Below the pieces are notes generated by a model. The model saw only the letters and a list, made by a program, of their open reading frames with translations. It was not told where the DNA came from and did not search any database. Both the position numbers and the translations under genes were made by a program. 35,084 nucleotides of DNA, from positions 1 through 35,084 of the forward strand of contig JAFDMD010000010.1 of NCBI GenBank assembly GCA_019306185.1, given 5' to 3'. Position 1 is the first letter of the stretch. Every line of letters starts with the position of its first letter. Of this stretch, positions 1 through 9,645 are shown piece by piece. This DNA is from Deltaproteobacteria bacterium (GTDB lineage Bacteria; Desulfobacterota; Desulfobacteria; Desulfobacterales; JAFDMD01).

Positions 1-138
1 GCACTCGTTCGAAATGACAAACAAGAATAAAGGTTGTTGAAATAACAAGGGCAAAAATAAAGGTTTGTTGACAAGACAAGCGTAAAATTAAAAGCCTGTC
101 ATTTCGACCGAAGGAGAGAAATCCCTTAATAAAAAGAG
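1..138. repeat. Partial REP-like/F1 repeat at window edge
   Basis: Two half-sites of the repeat core are visible: 'cgttcgaaatgacaa' at the left edge and 'gtcatttcgaccgaagg' followed by 'gagaaatcccttaataaaaa'. They form the inverted pair found in the other F1 copies of this window. The left part is cut by the window boundary, so its full extent is unknown. Confidence 0.6.
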
Positions 139-214
139 CCGACTTTTTTGTCTCTTTTATATTTTCGGGCTTTTCCGTAAAAAAACGGGCAAAAAGTTAA
201 ATCGGACTCTTTTT
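133..214 (-). terminator. Candidate hairpin terminator of the PP-loop gene
   Basis: On the minus strand the last codons of the PP-loop gene contain AAAAAGAGTCCGA. About 60 nt later TCGGCTCTTTTT appears, giving a long stem with one bulge and a 3' T run. The loop is long and overlaps the stop codon, so this is only a plausible intrinsic terminator. Confidence 0.35.
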
Positions 215-1177
215 AACAGGATAAACCCCTTCCATAGTATAAGTTTTGTCAAAAGAATCTATAACCGCTTTAACGGCTTCGCCCTGTTTTATTTTATTGC
301 AGTAACAGGCGCATACGGCGGCGGCGGTTTTTATATCTTCTTTGCTTTTCGCATTGGCAATAAGGCCTACTGGTCCGGGAATATCCTTTATTTTTATAAT
401 AATATCTTTTTCTTTTGAATATAAGGATAAAATATTTTCGTTATCTTTTTGATTTCTTCCTATAATTATTTTTGTTTTTTCGTCTATTCTTATATGCCGT
501 CCATATTTTAAAAGATGAAATTCTCTTTCTTCATATTCCTCGCGACCCATAAAAAGGTCTTTTAACCTATCTGAAAATCCTTTGTCCGTAAGCAAACATC
601 CTCCTGCCGGAGCCGGATAATCGGTTATGTTAAAATCCCTTGCAAGTTGAATTTGCGGCTTTCTGGATCTTCCGTAAAAATTTAGCATTTGCTCTTTTTG
701 AATCCAGCCTTTTTTTTCCGGTATTGTTTCAGGCAGCTTTTTTGCGCTTAAAGGTCTTAAAATATAACCGGCAAAGCCGGATTTTTTCTCGACGTAACGC
801 ATAGCGTTTTTGGTTTGCGACATTGGTCTTTGTCCCGCGACTTCGCCGCTAAAAAGAAAATCAAAACCTTTTTGTCGCATAATTTCCCCCGCCTCTGCAA
901 ACATCAAGGCATGGCAGTCCATACAAGGATTTAAGTTCTTTCCGTAGCCGCATGCAGGATTTTTAAGCATTTTAATATATTGCTTTGTAATATTTTTTAT
1001 TATAATCGGTATGCCAGCCATATCGGACGCTTCTTTTGCTTTTTTCGCGGAAAAAAACGGAGTTTCAAAGGATAGCCATTCAACGTATATGCCTTGTTTG
1101 CGTAAAAATACTCCTGCAAGAATGCTGTCTAATCCGCCGGAAGAAAGTCCTAATGCTTTTATTTTTTTTATCTTCAT
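197..1177 (-). CDS. PP-loop (MnmA/ThiI-like) tRNA sulfurtransferase-like protein with NFACT-R-like C-terminus
   Basis: A 326-aa protein. Residues 12-18 read SSGGLDS, the ATP-pyrophosphatase PP-loop that adenylates a tRNA uridine or similar substrate. Cysteines occur at 76, at C85/C88 in 'NPCMDC' and at C194 in 'PAPAGGCLLTD'. Their spacing resembles the paired catalytic cysteines of MnmA-type thiouridylases. The C-terminal third (about 205-320) resembles the RNA-binding NFACT-R domain seen fused to stand-alone thiouridylase homologues. The substrate and modified position cannot be read from sequence, and it is shorter than and distinct from classical MnmA or ThiI. No strong Shine-Dalgarno precedes the ATG at 1177, but the PP-loop lies so near the N-terminus that a later start is impossible. 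It stands alone, with repeats upstream. Confidence 0.75.
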   Translation of the reverse strand: MKIKKIKALGLSSGGLDSILAGVFLRKQGIYVEWLSFETPFFSAKKAKEASDMAGIPIIIKNITKQYIKMLKNPACGYGKNLNPCMDCHALMFAEAGEIMRQKGFDFLFSGEVAGQRPMSQTKNAMRYVEKKSGFAGYILRPLSAKKLPETIPEKKGWIQKEQMLNFYGRSRKPQIQLARDFNITDYPAPAGGCLLTDKGFSDRLKDLFMGREEYEEREFHLLKYGRHIRIDEKTKIIIGRNQKDNENILSLYSKEKDIIIKIKDIPGPVGLIANAKSKEDIKTAAAVCACYCNKIKQGEAVKAVIDSFDKTYTMEGVYPVKKSPI

Positions 1178-1349
1178 AATATATATTTAATCTGTTTTAA
1201 ACGTTTTTGTTTAACATACGCCAAGCAGACGCTTTTAAAAATTTTAAGCCATAATATAATCTAATATAATTCAACGCCTATTGCTATGCGCTATTACTTT
1301 TTCCGCTTTTTTTCACAGACTATAGCCGAATTACTATAATTTAAAATAA

Positions 1350-1620
1350 CATAGGATATCGCGAAGGAGCGGAAGCGAGGAGAAACCCTTTGCTTAAGAG
1401 AAAGGAAATAATATAGGGATTTCGCGCTTCGCTTGACATTACGGGAAATTTTTTTTGTCTGTTATTTTAACATAAGTTATTTTTGCTTGTCATTTCGACG
1501 AACGAAGCGCGGAGAAACCCTTTAATAAAAAACGAGGAAGTAATAACAAAGCGATAAATAACAGATATTGGCAAAACCGTTTACGTTTAAAATGCAGGCT
1601 TTTCAACATAGACTATGTAA
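1350..1620 (-). repeat. F1 interspersed repeat, copy b
   Basis: It contains REP-like cores ('gtcatttcgacgaacgaagc' and a degenerate opposite half near 1370-1430). It ends with the F1 left terminus in reverse orientation, 'ggcaaaaccgtttacg' then 'ttttcaacatagacta'. The 1178-1638 gap holds this repeat and otherwise only AT-rich sequence without a gene. Confidence 0.75.
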
Positions 1621-1638
1621 GATTTGTTTTATTTATGC

Positions 1639-1700
1639 AAAAAAAACGATTTTCGGGTAAAACAAACGCTGTCCGCCGCTTGACCGAAAACCGTTTTTTT
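1639..1700 (-). terminator. Rho-independent terminator of rlpA
   Basis: Read on the minus strand just after the rlpA stop: AAACGGTTTTCGGT, a 24-nt loop, then the imperfect complement CCCGAAAATCGTTT running into a run of eight T. Stem, loop and T tract are in the correct order for a transcript coming from rlpA. Confidence 0.65.
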
Positions 1701-1706
1701 AAAAGA

Positions 1707-2432
1707 CTATTTCGCTACTATAAAAATTCCTTTATAACCTCTGCTTAAAAGGTATCTTTCGTATTCAAGAGCTTTTGTAAAGGTTTTGATGCCGATTATT
1801 TTGACCTTATGATAGATTACTCCGTTTTCTTCCTCTGTGGTTATAAGGATTTTTTTATTTTTTATAGGAAGCGTTCTTTTTAAGCTTGCGGCATTTTGTT
1901 TTTCTTTAAAAGCGCCGACCTGAATATAAAAATCTCCTTTTTTAAATTCCACGGGTTTTTTCGTTTTATCGGTTATAACATTATTCAATTTAACAATGTT
2001 TAGAGCGGATATTTTTACGCCGGCGGTTCCGGATGCGGCAATTCCGAGCCGTTTAGCCGCTCCGTAAGAAAGGTCGATTACTCTGCCTTCGATAAAAGGT
2101 CCTCTGTCGTTTATTCGGACATTTAAGGTTTTATTATTTTCAAGATTATGAACCCGAACCATAGTTCCAAGCGGAAGAGTTTTATGAGCGGCGCTTATTC
2201 CATACATGTCATAAATCTCTCCGTTTGCGGTCTTTTTTCCATGAAACTTTTTTCCATACCAAGAGGCTATGCCTTTTTCGGTAAATCCTCTTGAATCCGG
2301 AAGCGGATGATACCATTTACCGCCGATTTTGTAAGGCGGGGGATATCCGGCAGGAGTTTCGGGCGGCGCTTTCACGCAGCTTGTAGTAACCAATAATAAA
2401 AGTATAAGAATTAAAAATATTTTTTTAAACAA
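1707..2432 (-). CDS. rlpA: Septal lytic transglycosylase RlpA-type lipoprotein with SPOR domain
   Basis: A 241-aa lipoprotein. It has a hydrophobic signal followed by TTSC with the lipid-accepting Cys at 19. A double-psi beta-barrel lies at about 52-146, including 'GIASWYG', 'ANGEIYD' and 'INDRGPF', which hold the Glu and Asp residues needed for cleavage of naked glycan strands in RlpA. A SPOR domain at about 164-241 starts 'GDFYIQVGAF' and binds denuded septal peptidoglycan. RlpA acts at the outer membrane and septum during daughter-cell separation. Domain order and length are typical. It is divergent from the thiolase gene (167-bp intergenic region) and has its own terminator, so it is probably monocistronic. 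Confidence 0.92.
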   Translation of the reverse strand: MFKKIFLILILLLLVTTSCVKAPPETPAGYPPPYKIGGKWYHPLPDSRGFTEKGIASWYGKKFHGKKTANGEIYDMYGISAAHKTLPLGTMVRVHNLENNKTLNVRINDRGPFIEGRVIDLSYGAAKRLGIAASGTAGVKISALNIVKLNNVITDKTKKPVEFKKGDFYIQVGAFKEKQNAASLKRTLPIKNKKILITTEEENGVIYHKVKIIGIKTFTKALEYERYLLSRGYKGIFIVAK

Positions 2433-2599
2433 AACAGTCTCCGTTTGTTAAGTTTGATATTTACTCCCATTGACATAACAATAATATTAATATAAAAAAA
2501 ATGGATAAAGTCAAAGGTTTTATTTTATATTTTACTGAAAATAAAATTTTAATAGGGCTTTTTCCAAAGCATGTATAATATAATCGGGAGATAAAAACA

Positions 2600-3877
2600 A
2601 TGAGAGAAGCTGTTATTGTAAGCGGGGCAAGAACCGCCGTCGGAAGTTTCGGAGGGGCTTTAAAAAGCGTTTCCGCAGTCCGTCTCGGTTCCATAGTAAT
2701 AAAAGATGTTTTAAAAAAGATAAAAATCAAACCAAAAGCGGATAGAAGCTATTCGCCGGCTACTCTTAAAAATAAAGGGATGATTGAGCTTGAAAAAAAG
2801 GCTTGCGACTGGAGCGAAGATTTTACGCCCGTTGAAATAGACGAGGTAATAATGGGAAATGTTCTTACTGCCGGGTTAGGACAAAATCCTGCAAGGCAAG
2901 CGATGATAAAGGCAGGCATTCCAAAAGAGACTCCGGCTTATACCATAAACAAGGTATGCGGGTCCGGGCTTAAAGCGGTAGCTTTGGCGGCTTCTTCCAT
3001 TATGAGCGGAGGAGCGGAGGTTGTTATTGCCGGCGGGCAGGAGAATATGAGCCTTGCCCCTATGGCGCTGCCTAAAGCAAGATGGGGGCATCGAATGGAG
3101 CTTACCGGAGTAGGCGATATTTATGATCTGATGGTATTTGACGGGCTTTATGAAATTTTTTACGGATACCACATGGGTATGACGGCGGAAAATATCGCCT
3201 CTATGTATAATATAAGCAGGCAAGAACAGGACGAGCTTGGTTTATTAAGTCATAAGCGGGCTATGGCGGCTATAAAAAACGGACTTTTTGAAGAAGAAAT
3301 ATCTCCTGTTATAATAAAAAGCAGAAAAGGAGATATTGTTTTTAAAACGGACGAAAGACCGATGGAAACTAATATCGAAAAGATGAGCCGATTAAGAGCC
3401 GCATTTAAAAAAGACGGTACCGTAACAGCCGGAAACGCTTCCGGCATAAATGACGGCGCGGGCGCTCTTTTGGTTATGAGCGCGGATAAAGCAAAAGAGT
3501 TGGGGCTTGAGCCTATTGTAAAGATAAAATCTTTTGCCGCCGGCGCCATAGATCCCGCATACATGGGATTAGGACCTGTTCCGGCAATAAAAAAAGCTTT
3601 AAAGCTTGCAGGCATGGAGTTATCCGATATTCAGCTTATAGAGCTTAACGAGGCTTTTGCTTCGCAGGCTATAGGATGTATGCGAGAGCTTAAAATAGAA
3701 ACGGATAAGCCTAACGAGCTTGGAAGCGGAATTTCGTTGGGTCATCCGGTAGGAGCTACCGGAGCAAGACAGCTTGTAACCGGAACAAATCAAATTTTAA
3801 GAAAAAATTATTCCACAGGCCTTATTACAATGTGTATAGGCGGCGGAATGGGCATGGCTATGATTGTAGAAAGATAA
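2600..3877 (+). CDS. Acetyl-CoA C-acetyltransferase (thiolase II family)
   Basis: A 425-aa thiolase that condenses or cleaves acyl-CoAs. The nucleophile is C120 in 'NKVCGSG'. The second half carries 'NEAFASQ', H382 in 'SLGHPVGATGAR' and the acid/base C412 in 'CIGGGMGMA', so all catalytic residues are present. It is about 30 aa longer than usual (around 393). The extra sequence is a basic then acidic insert at roughly 43-75, between the N-terminal strand region and 'DEVIMGNV'. The NVNGGAIA motif before the active-site His is replaced by 'NELGSGIS'. A GGGAG ribosome site lies 9 nt before the ATG. It is followed 26 bp later by a 51-aa membrane peptide ORF, with no other fatty-acid or PHB gene beside it, so the physiological direction is unclear. 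Confidence 0.9.
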   Translation: MREAVIVSGARTAVGSFGGALKSVSAVRLGSIVIKDVLKKIKIKPKADRSYSPATLKNKGMIELEKKACDWSEDFTPVEIDEVIMGNVLTAGLGQNPARQAMIKAGIPKETPAYTINKVCGSGLKAVALAASSIMSGGAEVVIAGGQENMSLAPMALPKARWGHRMELTGVGDIYDLMVFDGLYEIFYGYHMGMTAENIASMYNISRQEQDELGLLSHKRAMAAIKNGLFEEEISPVIIKSRKGDIVFKTDERPMETNIEKMSRLRAAFKKDGTVTAGNASGINDGAGALLVMSADKAKELGLEPIVKIKSFAAGAIDPAYMGLGPVPAIKKALKLAGMELSDIQLIELNEAFASQAIGCMRELKIETDKPNELGSGISLGHPVGATGARQLVTGTNQILRKNYSTGLITMCIGGGMGMAMIVER

Positions 3878-3903
3878 ACTTGAAAAGGAGTTAAAGTTAT
3901 AAA

Positions 3904-4059
3904 ATGAATATCAGTAGAAAGTTAGGCATATTGGTTTTTTGCGGAATGCCCGCTATAGTAGGAGGCGGCATAATTTATTCTATTTTCGGCGGCTTTGTTC
4001 CGGTGTGCATATACGAAATAATACTTATGTTTACGGCGGGGACTTTCTTAAGCAGATAA
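3904..4059 (+). CDS. Small hydrophobic membrane peptide (51 aa), unknown function
   Basis: Absent from the supplied ORF track. The reading frame ATG...TAA encodes MNISRKLGILVFCGMPAIVG and onward. It has a positively charged start, then two hydrophobic stretches (about 8-29 and 31-48) broken by 'GGF', as in a two-helix membrane hairpin. A 'AAAGGAG' motif sits 13 nt upstream, somewhat far for a ribosome site. It follows the thiolase by 26 bp on the same strand and ends exactly where an F2 palindromic element begins. That stop-adjacent position is shared with other real genes here and supports translation. I do not recognise a family. Confidence 0.6.
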   Translation: MNISRKLGILVFCGMPAIVGGGIIYSIFGGFVPVCIYEIILMFTAGTFLSR

Positions 4060-4193
4060 AAATTTCGACGGATAACTTTTCGTAGTTTGCCCGTTTGCCG
4101 CGTTATACTCAAATTTTAACGCTCGGCATCCTACGTTTAAAATTTTTGTATGCCTTAAAACCGAACAAGCTACTTTGTTATCCCCGAAATTTA
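4060..4193 (+). repeat. F2 palindromic 3'-UTR element, copy a
   Basis: It begins one base after the TAA of the 51-aa ORF. Left arm: AAATTTCGACGGATAAC and 'GTTTGCCCGTTTGCCGCGTT'. Right arm: 'CTACTTTGTTATCCCCGAAATTT'. The centre is degenerate compared with copies b and e. The remaining 4194-4336 stretch is AT-rich with no evident gene. Confidence 0.75.
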
Positions 4194-4336
4194 AATAAAA
4201 GTCGATGTCCAAAATTTTTATCATCTGATTTCAATGAGCGCAGTAAAAAAAAATTATAATTAATTGTCGAAAAAAATTATGACAATGCATTAAACGTTTT
4301 TACTTGGTTATGCGTATTATTAAAGGCTTATAAATA

Positions 4337-5404
4337 ATGGAAACAAAGTCTTCGGGGGGAATAATATTAGGATTTTTCATAACCCTGTTTGTTATATCCG
4401 CATTTTTAACGGGATTTTTATTATTGCCGTTTTTATCGGTTATACTTATCGCCCTACTTGTTACGGGTATATTTAAACCGTTATATAATATTTTCGTCAA
4501 AAAGTTAAAGCCTTCTCTGGCTTCGGCGCTTACCTGCCTTATTATCTTTTTTACAATATTAGGGCCTTTTTTATTTTTTATCGGCATCTTATCAAAAGAG
4601 GCGCATGATTTATATTTAATGGCAAAAAATGCCGTATTTAAGGACAAGATACAAACGCTTTTAGAACATACTTCGCTTCTTAACAGAACAAACATGCTTT
4701 TATCCGATTTTTCCATTCAAATTTCTGCGGAGCAGTTAAAAGACGCTATAAACGAACTTGGCAAAATAGTGGGAATGTTTTTATATAAACAGGCAAGCGG
4801 AGTAGCCTCTAATCTCTTAAAATTTCTAATTAATTTTTTCTTTATGATTCTAATAGTCTATTTTTTATTAATAGATATACGCAAACTTATAAACTTTATA
4901 AAAAACCTTTCTCCTTTGCGTAAAGAAGAGACTGACCAACTTATGATAAAATTTAAAAATATGGCCGCCGCAATACTAATCGGAAACGGTTTGGGCGGAG
5001 TAATACAAGGAGTTCTCGGCGGCGCGCTTTTTGCTATTTTCGGATTGGAATCTCCGGTTTTATGGGGAGTAATAATGGGGCTTTTGGCGTTTATGCCGAT
5101 ACTTGGCATAGGGCTGGTATTTATACCTGTAGCGGGATATTTCTTTTTAATAGGAAAAATAACCTCCGCAATACTTTTTTTGATTTTTTATATAGTAATA
5201 TCCGGAGGTATGGAGTATATTTTTAAGCCTAAAATAGTAGGGGACAAAGTAAAATTACATCCTTTGATGGTATTTTTATCAGTTATAGGCGGTTTAAAAC
5301 TTTTCGGAATATTGGGGATAATTTACGGTCCATTGTTCATCACCGCTTTTTTAACTTTAACCTCTATATACCATTCAAACTATAAAAGGTTTATAACAAC
5401 TTAA
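4337..5404 (+). CDS. AI-2E family (PerM/YdiK-like) membrane transporter
   Basis: A 355-aa polytopic inner-membrane protein. Paired hydrophobic segments at about 8-50 and one at 60-85 are followed by a soluble amphipathic stretch (about 90-155). A C-terminal block of roughly five helices contains the family-typical '[14 protein letters not shown]' and '[16 protein letters not shown]'. Members range from the proposed AI-2 exporter TqsA to Na+/H+ antiporters and PerM, so substrate cannot be assigned. Its stop is 16 bp before gyrA on the same strand, so they are probably cotranscribed. The ribosome site is weak (AAAGG about 10 nt upstream). Confidence 0.85.
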   Translation: METKSSGGIILGFFITLFVISAFLTGFLLLPFLSVILIALLVTGIFKPLYNIFVKKLKPSLASALTCLIIFFTILGPFLFFIGILSKEAHDLYLMAKNAVFKDKIQTLLEHTSLLNRTNMLLSDFSIQISAEQLKDAINELGKIVGMFLYKQASGVASNLLKFLINFFFMILIVYFLLIDIRKLINFIKNLSPLRKEETDQLMIKFKNMAAAILIGNGLGGVIQGVLGGALFAIFGLESPVLWGVIMGLLAFMPILGIGLVFIPVAGYFFLIGKITSAILFLIFYIVISGGMEYIFKPKIVGDKVKLHPLMVFLSVIGGLKLFGILGIIYGPLFITAFLTLTSIYHSNYKRFITT

Positions 5405-5420
5405 AATAAAGGGCTCGTTA

Positions 5421-7853
5421 ATGATAAATAATGAAAATTTTGTTCAGGTCGGCATAGAAAAGGAGATGAAAAAATCTTACTTGGATTATGCTATGAGCGT
5501 AATTATAGGCAGAGCTTTGCCAGATATACGAGACGGATTAAAGCCTGTTCACAGACGCATATTATATGCGATGAAAGAATTGAAAAACGATTGGAATAAG
5601 CCGTATAAAAAATCCGCAAGAGTAGTGGGAGACGTTATAGGTAAATATCATCCACACGGAGATGCGGCGGTTTACGACGCATTAGTTCGGATGGCGCAGG
5701 ATTTCTCCTTAAGATACCCTATGATAGACGGACAGGGCAACTTCGGCTCGGTTGACGGAGATTCTCCGGCGGCTATGAGATATACCGAAGCCAGAATGAA
5801 ACGTTTGGCTCATCTGATGATAGACGATCTTGAAAAAGAGACCGTAGATTTTGTTGTAAACTACGACGAATCTTTAAGCGAGCCTTCAATACTGCCTGCA
5901 AAACTGCCCGCTTTTCTTATAAACGGTTCTTCCGGAATAGCGGTGGGCATGACTACCAATGTTCCGCCTCATAACCTTACCGAAGTGGTTTCCGGAATAA
6001 AAGCCCTTATAGATAATCCCGAATTAACGATAGAAGATATTATAAGAATAATACCGGGGCCGGATTTTCCTACCGCAGGCATTATTCACGGCAGAAAAGG
6101 AATTTATGACGCATACAAAACAGGACGAGGAATAATAAAGCTTCGTTGCCATATAGTAGTTGAAAAGGATAAAAATGGAGATCGGGAAACTATAGTAGTA
6201 AAAGAGATACCTTATCAGGTTAACAAGGCGGTTTTAATAGAAAAAATAGCCGCGTTAGTAAAAAATAAGCATATAGAAGGCATAAAATATGTCCGAGACG
6301 AATCGGATCGAGACGGTATGAGAATAGCCATAGCTTTAAAAAAAGGGAATATACCAGAAATAGTTATAAACCAGCTATATAAACATACAAGAATGAGTTT
6401 AAGCTTCGGCATAATAATGCTTGCAATAGTCAACGGAAAGCCTGAGCTTTTAAACTTAAAAAAGATATTACAACTTTTTATAGAACATAGAAAAGATATA
6501 ATAACAAAACGCACAAAATATGAGCTTAAAAAAGCGGAAGCAAGAGCGCATATTTTGGAAGGGCTTAAAACGGCTCTTGATAATCTTGACGAAATTGTAG
6601 CTTTAATAAGAGGTTCCAACACTCCGGCAGAGGCAAAAGCGGGAATCATAAACAACTTTTCGCTTACTCCTATACAGGCGCAGGCAATACTGGATATGAA
6701 ACTGCAAAGACTTACCGGGCTTGAGAGGGAAAAACTTATTCGAGAATATGAAGAGATTATAAAACAAATAGCTATATATCAAGAGATACTTGCAAACGAG
6801 CATGTAGTTCTTAATATGATAAAAGAGGACCTTGATGAAATAGTAACCGAATTCGGAGACGAAAGAAGAACTCGCATAGTAGATGAAGCAAAAGAGATAA
6901 CCATAGAAGATATGATCAAAGAAGAGGATATGGTAGTTACCATATCTCAAACCGGCTATATAAAAAGAGCCGCCCTTACTACATATAGAACTCAAAACAG
7001 AGGCGGCAAAGGCAAAACCGCTATGGGCACAAAAAAGGAGGATTTTGTAAGAGATATATTCATAGCCTCCACCCATCATACATTCTTATTTTTTACCAAT
7101 TTCGGCAAAGTTTATTGGCGAAAAGTATATGATATACCGGAAGTCGGAAGAACCGCAAAAGGATATGCAATAGTCAATCTTCTTAACCTTGCGGAAGGGG
7201 AAAAGCTTGCCACCGTTTTGGCTGTTCCTTCTTTTGAGCAGGGCAATTATCTTATGATGGCTACTAAAAAAGGGCTTGTTAAGAAAACCGATATGATGGC
7301 TTATGCAAACCCCAGAGTAAACGGAATAATAGCCTTAAGGCTTAACCCCGAGGACGAGTTAATATCGGCTCTTGTTACAAACGGCGAAATGAATATATTT
7401 TTAACCTCTTTACTTGGCAAAACCATACAGTTTAAAGAAACCGATATTCGACCTACCGGAAGAGTTTCGGCGGGAGTTATAGGAATGAAGTTTCTCAAAA
7501 CAGACCGCATAATCGGCATGGAGACGGCGGATGCCGGAAAAACTTTATTTACGATAACCGAAAACGGTTTCGGCAAAAGAACCGAAGTTAGCGAATACCC
7601 GTTGCAAAAACGAGGCGGCAAAGGGGTAATTACAATCAAAACCAGCGAAAGAAACGGCAAAGTAGTATCGGCGCTTTTAGTGGACAATAAGGATAATCTT
7701 GTGCTTATTGCCAATTCGGGCAAGCTTATAAGAATATCCGTGAAAGAAATATCTACCATAAGCAGAAATACGCAAGGCGTAAAAATTATGAATACAAATT
7801 ATCAGAAAGACGAAAAAATAGTGAGCGTGGCAAAAGTCGCGGAGGAAGAATAG
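5421..7853 (+). CDS. gyrA: DNA gyrase subunit A
   Basis: An 810-aa type IIA topoisomerase subunit that cleaves and rejoins DNA, introducing negative supercoils with GyrB. The breakage-reunion domain carries the catalytic Tyr at 121 in '[10 protein letters not shown]'. The quinolone region is '[15 protein letters not shown]'. The C-terminal beta-pinwheel contains a GyrA-box, 'QNRGGKG' at about 525, and a second copy-like 'QKRGGKG' at about 729, which favours gyrase over ParC. Ala82 occupies the position of E. coli Ser83, while the following acidic residue (D86, E. coli D87) is kept. The start is supported by AAGGG 7 nt upstream. gyrB is not in the window. It sits between the AI-2E permease (16 bp) and gpsA (72 bp). 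Confidence 0.97.
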   Translation: MINNENFVQVGIEKEMKKSYLDYAMSVIIGRALPDIRDGLKPVHRRILYAMKELKNDWNKPYKKSARVVGDVIGKYHPHGDAAVYDALVRMAQDFSLRYPMIDGQGNFGSVDGDSPAAMRYTEARMKRLAHLMIDDLEKETVDFVVNYDESLSEPSILPAKLPAFLINGSSGIAVGMTTNVPPHNLTEVVSGIKALIDNPELTIEDIIRIIPGPDFPTAGIIHGRKGIYDAYKTGRGIIKLRCHIVVEKDKNGDRETIVVKEIPYQVNKAVLIEKIAALVKNKHIEGIKYVRDESDRDGMRIAIALKKGNIPEIVINQLYKHTRMSLSFGIIMLAIVNGKPELLNLKKILQLFIEHRKDIITKRTKYELKKAEARAHILEGLKTALDNLDEIVALIRGSNTPAEAKAGIINNFSLTPIQAQAILDMKLQRLTGLEREKLIREYEEIIKQIAIYQEILANEHVVLNMIKEDLDEIVTEFGDERRTRIVDEAKEITIEDMIKEEDMVVTISQTGYIKRAALTTYRTQNRGGKGKTAMGTKKEDFVRDIFIASTHHTFLFFTNFGKVYWRKVYDIPEVGRTAKGYAIVNLLNLAEGEKLATVLAVPSFEQGNYLMMATKKGLVKKTDMMAYANPRVNGIIALRLNPEDELISALVTNGEMNIFLTSLLGKTIQFKETDIRPTGRVSAGVIGMKFLKTDRIIGMETADAGKTLFTITENGFGKRTEVSEYPLQKRGGKGVITIKTSERNGKVVSALLVDNKDNLVLIANSGKLIRISVKEISTISRNTQGVKIMNTNYQKDEKIVSVAKVAEEE

Positions 7854-7925
7854 ATATAATCGGCATTAGACTTTGATAGAATTAATAAGCAAAAAAATAT
7901 TAAATAGGCGTAAGAATATAAAAAA

Positions 7926-8948
7926 ATGAATGAAACCGAAATTAAAATAGGAGTAATAGGAGGAGGAAGCTGGGGAACGGCTCTTGCCAACCTTCTGGCG
8001 TTAAAAGGTTATAAAATCGATTTATGGGTTTTTGAAACGGAAATTGCAGAGCAGATTAAAACCGAAAGATCAAATAAAGTGTTTTTACCGGACATAATGC
8101 TTTCGGAAAACATAATTCCTACAAACAACCTTAAAAAAGCGGCGTCTGCAAAGGATATTCTTCTTATAGTGGTTCCTTCGCATTTTATAAGAAACATAGC
8201 GTCCGCAATAGAAAAATATATAAGTCCGCAAACAATAATATTAACCGCTTCAAAAGGGATAGAAAACGAGACATCATATACAATGTCTCAGGTATTAAGA
8301 GAGGTTATGACAAAAATACCGGAAAAAAATTTTGCGGCGATTTCCGGTCCCAGCTTTGCCAAAGAGGTGGCTAAAAAAACGCCTACCGCAATAGTAGCCT
8401 CTTGCCATGATCAAAGCATTGCAAAAAAAATTCAACTTATATTTGCAACCGATTATTTCAGGGTATATACAAATAATGACCTCATAGGAACCGAAATAGG
8501 CGGGGCGCTTAAAAACGTCATAGCCATAGCTTCCGGAATGATAGACGGGCTTAAGTTGGGGCTAAACACCAGAGCCGCTCTTATTTCTCGAGGTCTTGCG
8601 GAAATAAGACGTCTCGGGCTTAAAATGGGAGCTAATCCGGAAACATTTTTGGGATTGGCGGGAGCGGGCGATTTAATACTTACCTGCACCGGAAATTTAA
8701 GTAGAAACTATATACTCGGCAAAAGAGTAGGAGAAGGGGAAAAGTTAAAAGATATACTGGCAAACAGTAAAATGGTATCCGAAGGGGTAAAAAATTCGGC
8801 ATCGGTTTATAATCTATCCAAAAGATTAAATATAGAAATGCCGATTTCAAACGCTGTATATCATATATTATATAAGGACATGTCGCCTATGAATGCGGTT
8901 ATAAAACTTATGACAAGAGATTTGAAACATGAGTTCAAGCAGACATAA
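7926..8948 (+). CDS. gpsA: NAD(P)H-dependent glycerol-3-phosphate dehydrogenase
   Basis: A 340-aa cytosolic enzyme that reduces dihydroxyacetone phosphate to sn-glycerol-3-phosphate for phospholipid synthesis. The N-terminal Rossmann motif is 'GVIGGGSWGTA' (about 9-19). Family signatures follow: 'SGPSFAKEVA', 'GTEIGGALKNVIAIASGM' with the catalytic Lys, 'SRGLAEIRRLG' and 'GAGDLILTCTGNLSRNY'. Length is normal. The ATG has little Shine-Dalgarno, but the next Met lies far past the nucleotide-binding motif. The last 20 bases overlap radC, indicating translational coupling. Confidence 0.95.
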   Translation: MNETEIKIGVIGGGSWGTALANLLALKGYKIDLWVFETEIAEQIKTERSNKVFLPDIMLSENIIPTNNLKKAASAKDILLIVVPSHFIRNIASAIEKYISPQTIILTASKGIENETSYTMSQVLREVMTKIPEKNFAAISGPSFAKEVAKKTPTAIVASCHDQSIAKKIQLIFATDYFRVYTNNDLIGTEIGGALKNVIAIASGMIDGLKLGLNTRAALISRGLAEIRRLGLKMGANPETFLGLAGAGDLILTCTGNLSRNYILGKRVGEGEKLKDILANSKMVSEGVKNSASVYNLSKRLNIEMPISNAVYHILYKDMSPMNAVIKLMTRDLKHEFKQT

Positions 8949-9645
8949 GGGGGAAGGGCATAGAGAAAGATTAAGAGATAAATTTTTGGAAAACGGTTTG
9001 GCGGGTTTTGCGGATTATGAAGTAATAGAGCTTCTTTTAACATTGGCGACTCCAAGAAAAGACTGTAAGCAGCCCGCAAAACAGGCTTTGGCAAAATTTA
9101 AAACCATTCCGGGCGTTCTTGAAGCCGCAGATTCCGAACTTTTTGAAATAAACGGAATAGGCAAAAAAAATATTTTCGGAATAAAACTGATCAAAGCCGC
9201 CGCAAGCAGATACCTTAAAGAAAGACTAAAAGGCAATAACGCTATAAAAAACTCCGAAGATCTGCTTGATTATTTGTATTTTAATCTGCGTCATAAAGAT
9301 AAAGAATACTGCTTGGCAATATATTTGGATATAAAAAATAATATATTAAATATGGAAACTATCTCCGAAGGCTCTCTAGGAATAACCGGAGTATATCCGC
9401 GAGAAATCGTAAAAGCCGCTATAAAAAATAAAGCGGCTTCCGTAATATTAGTTCATAATCATCCTTCCGGAGATCCCGAACCGTCTAAACCCGACATCAA
9501 TATAACAAAAAAAATAGCCTCCGCATTAAAAACAATAGATATAAAATTACTTGATCATATCATAATAGGAAATAACAAATATTACGGCTTTTCTGATAAA
9601 GGAGATATGAAAATAATAGAAAAAGGGTTGGAAAAGGATGGATAA
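8929..9645 (+). CDS. radC: RadC-family JAMM/MPN+ protein (UPF0758)
   Basis: A 238-aa RadC homologue. The N-terminal helix-hairpin-helix-like part (about 15-85) includes 'INGIGKKNIFGIKL'. The C-terminal MPN+ domain carries the metal-binding motif 'HNHPSGDPEPSKPD' plus an upstream Glu in 'ISEGSLG'. The JAMM motif predicts zinc-dependent isopeptidase or related hydrolase chemistry. The historic DNA-repair role is doubtful for the family. The start overlaps gpsA by 20 nt and the end overlaps the next ORF by 8 nt, so all three are likely one translationally coupled unit. Confidence 0.92.
   Translation: MSSSRHKGEGHRERLRDKFLENGLAGFADYEVIELLLTLATPRKDCKQPAKQALAKFKTIPGVLEAADSELFEINGIGKKNIFGIKLIKAAASRYLKERLKGNNAIKNSEDLLDYLYFNLRHKDKEYCLAIYLDIKNNILNMETISEGSLGITGVYPREIVKAAIKNKAASVILVHNHPSGDPEPSKPDINITKKIASALKTIDIKLLDHIIIGNNKYYGFSDKGDMKIIEKGLEKDG

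Noticed and set aside
197-1177. LarE (sacrificial sulfur transferase) as identity of the PP-loop gene, given larC in the window
   Set aside because: It has an MnmA-like Cys arrangement and an NFACT-R-like tail rather than LarE architecture, and is 11 kb from larC on an unrelated unit.
2574-2579. TATAAT box upstream of the thiolase
   Set aside because: It is only 20-25 bp before the start codon, so transcription would begin at the ribosome site, and no -35 box is at the right spacing.
2876-3615. Minus-strand ORFs opposite the thiolase (and similar ORFs opposite gyrA, rpoD, dnaG)
   Set aside because: No ribosome sites or domain features, and they mirror strong coding frames. They are shadow ORFs.
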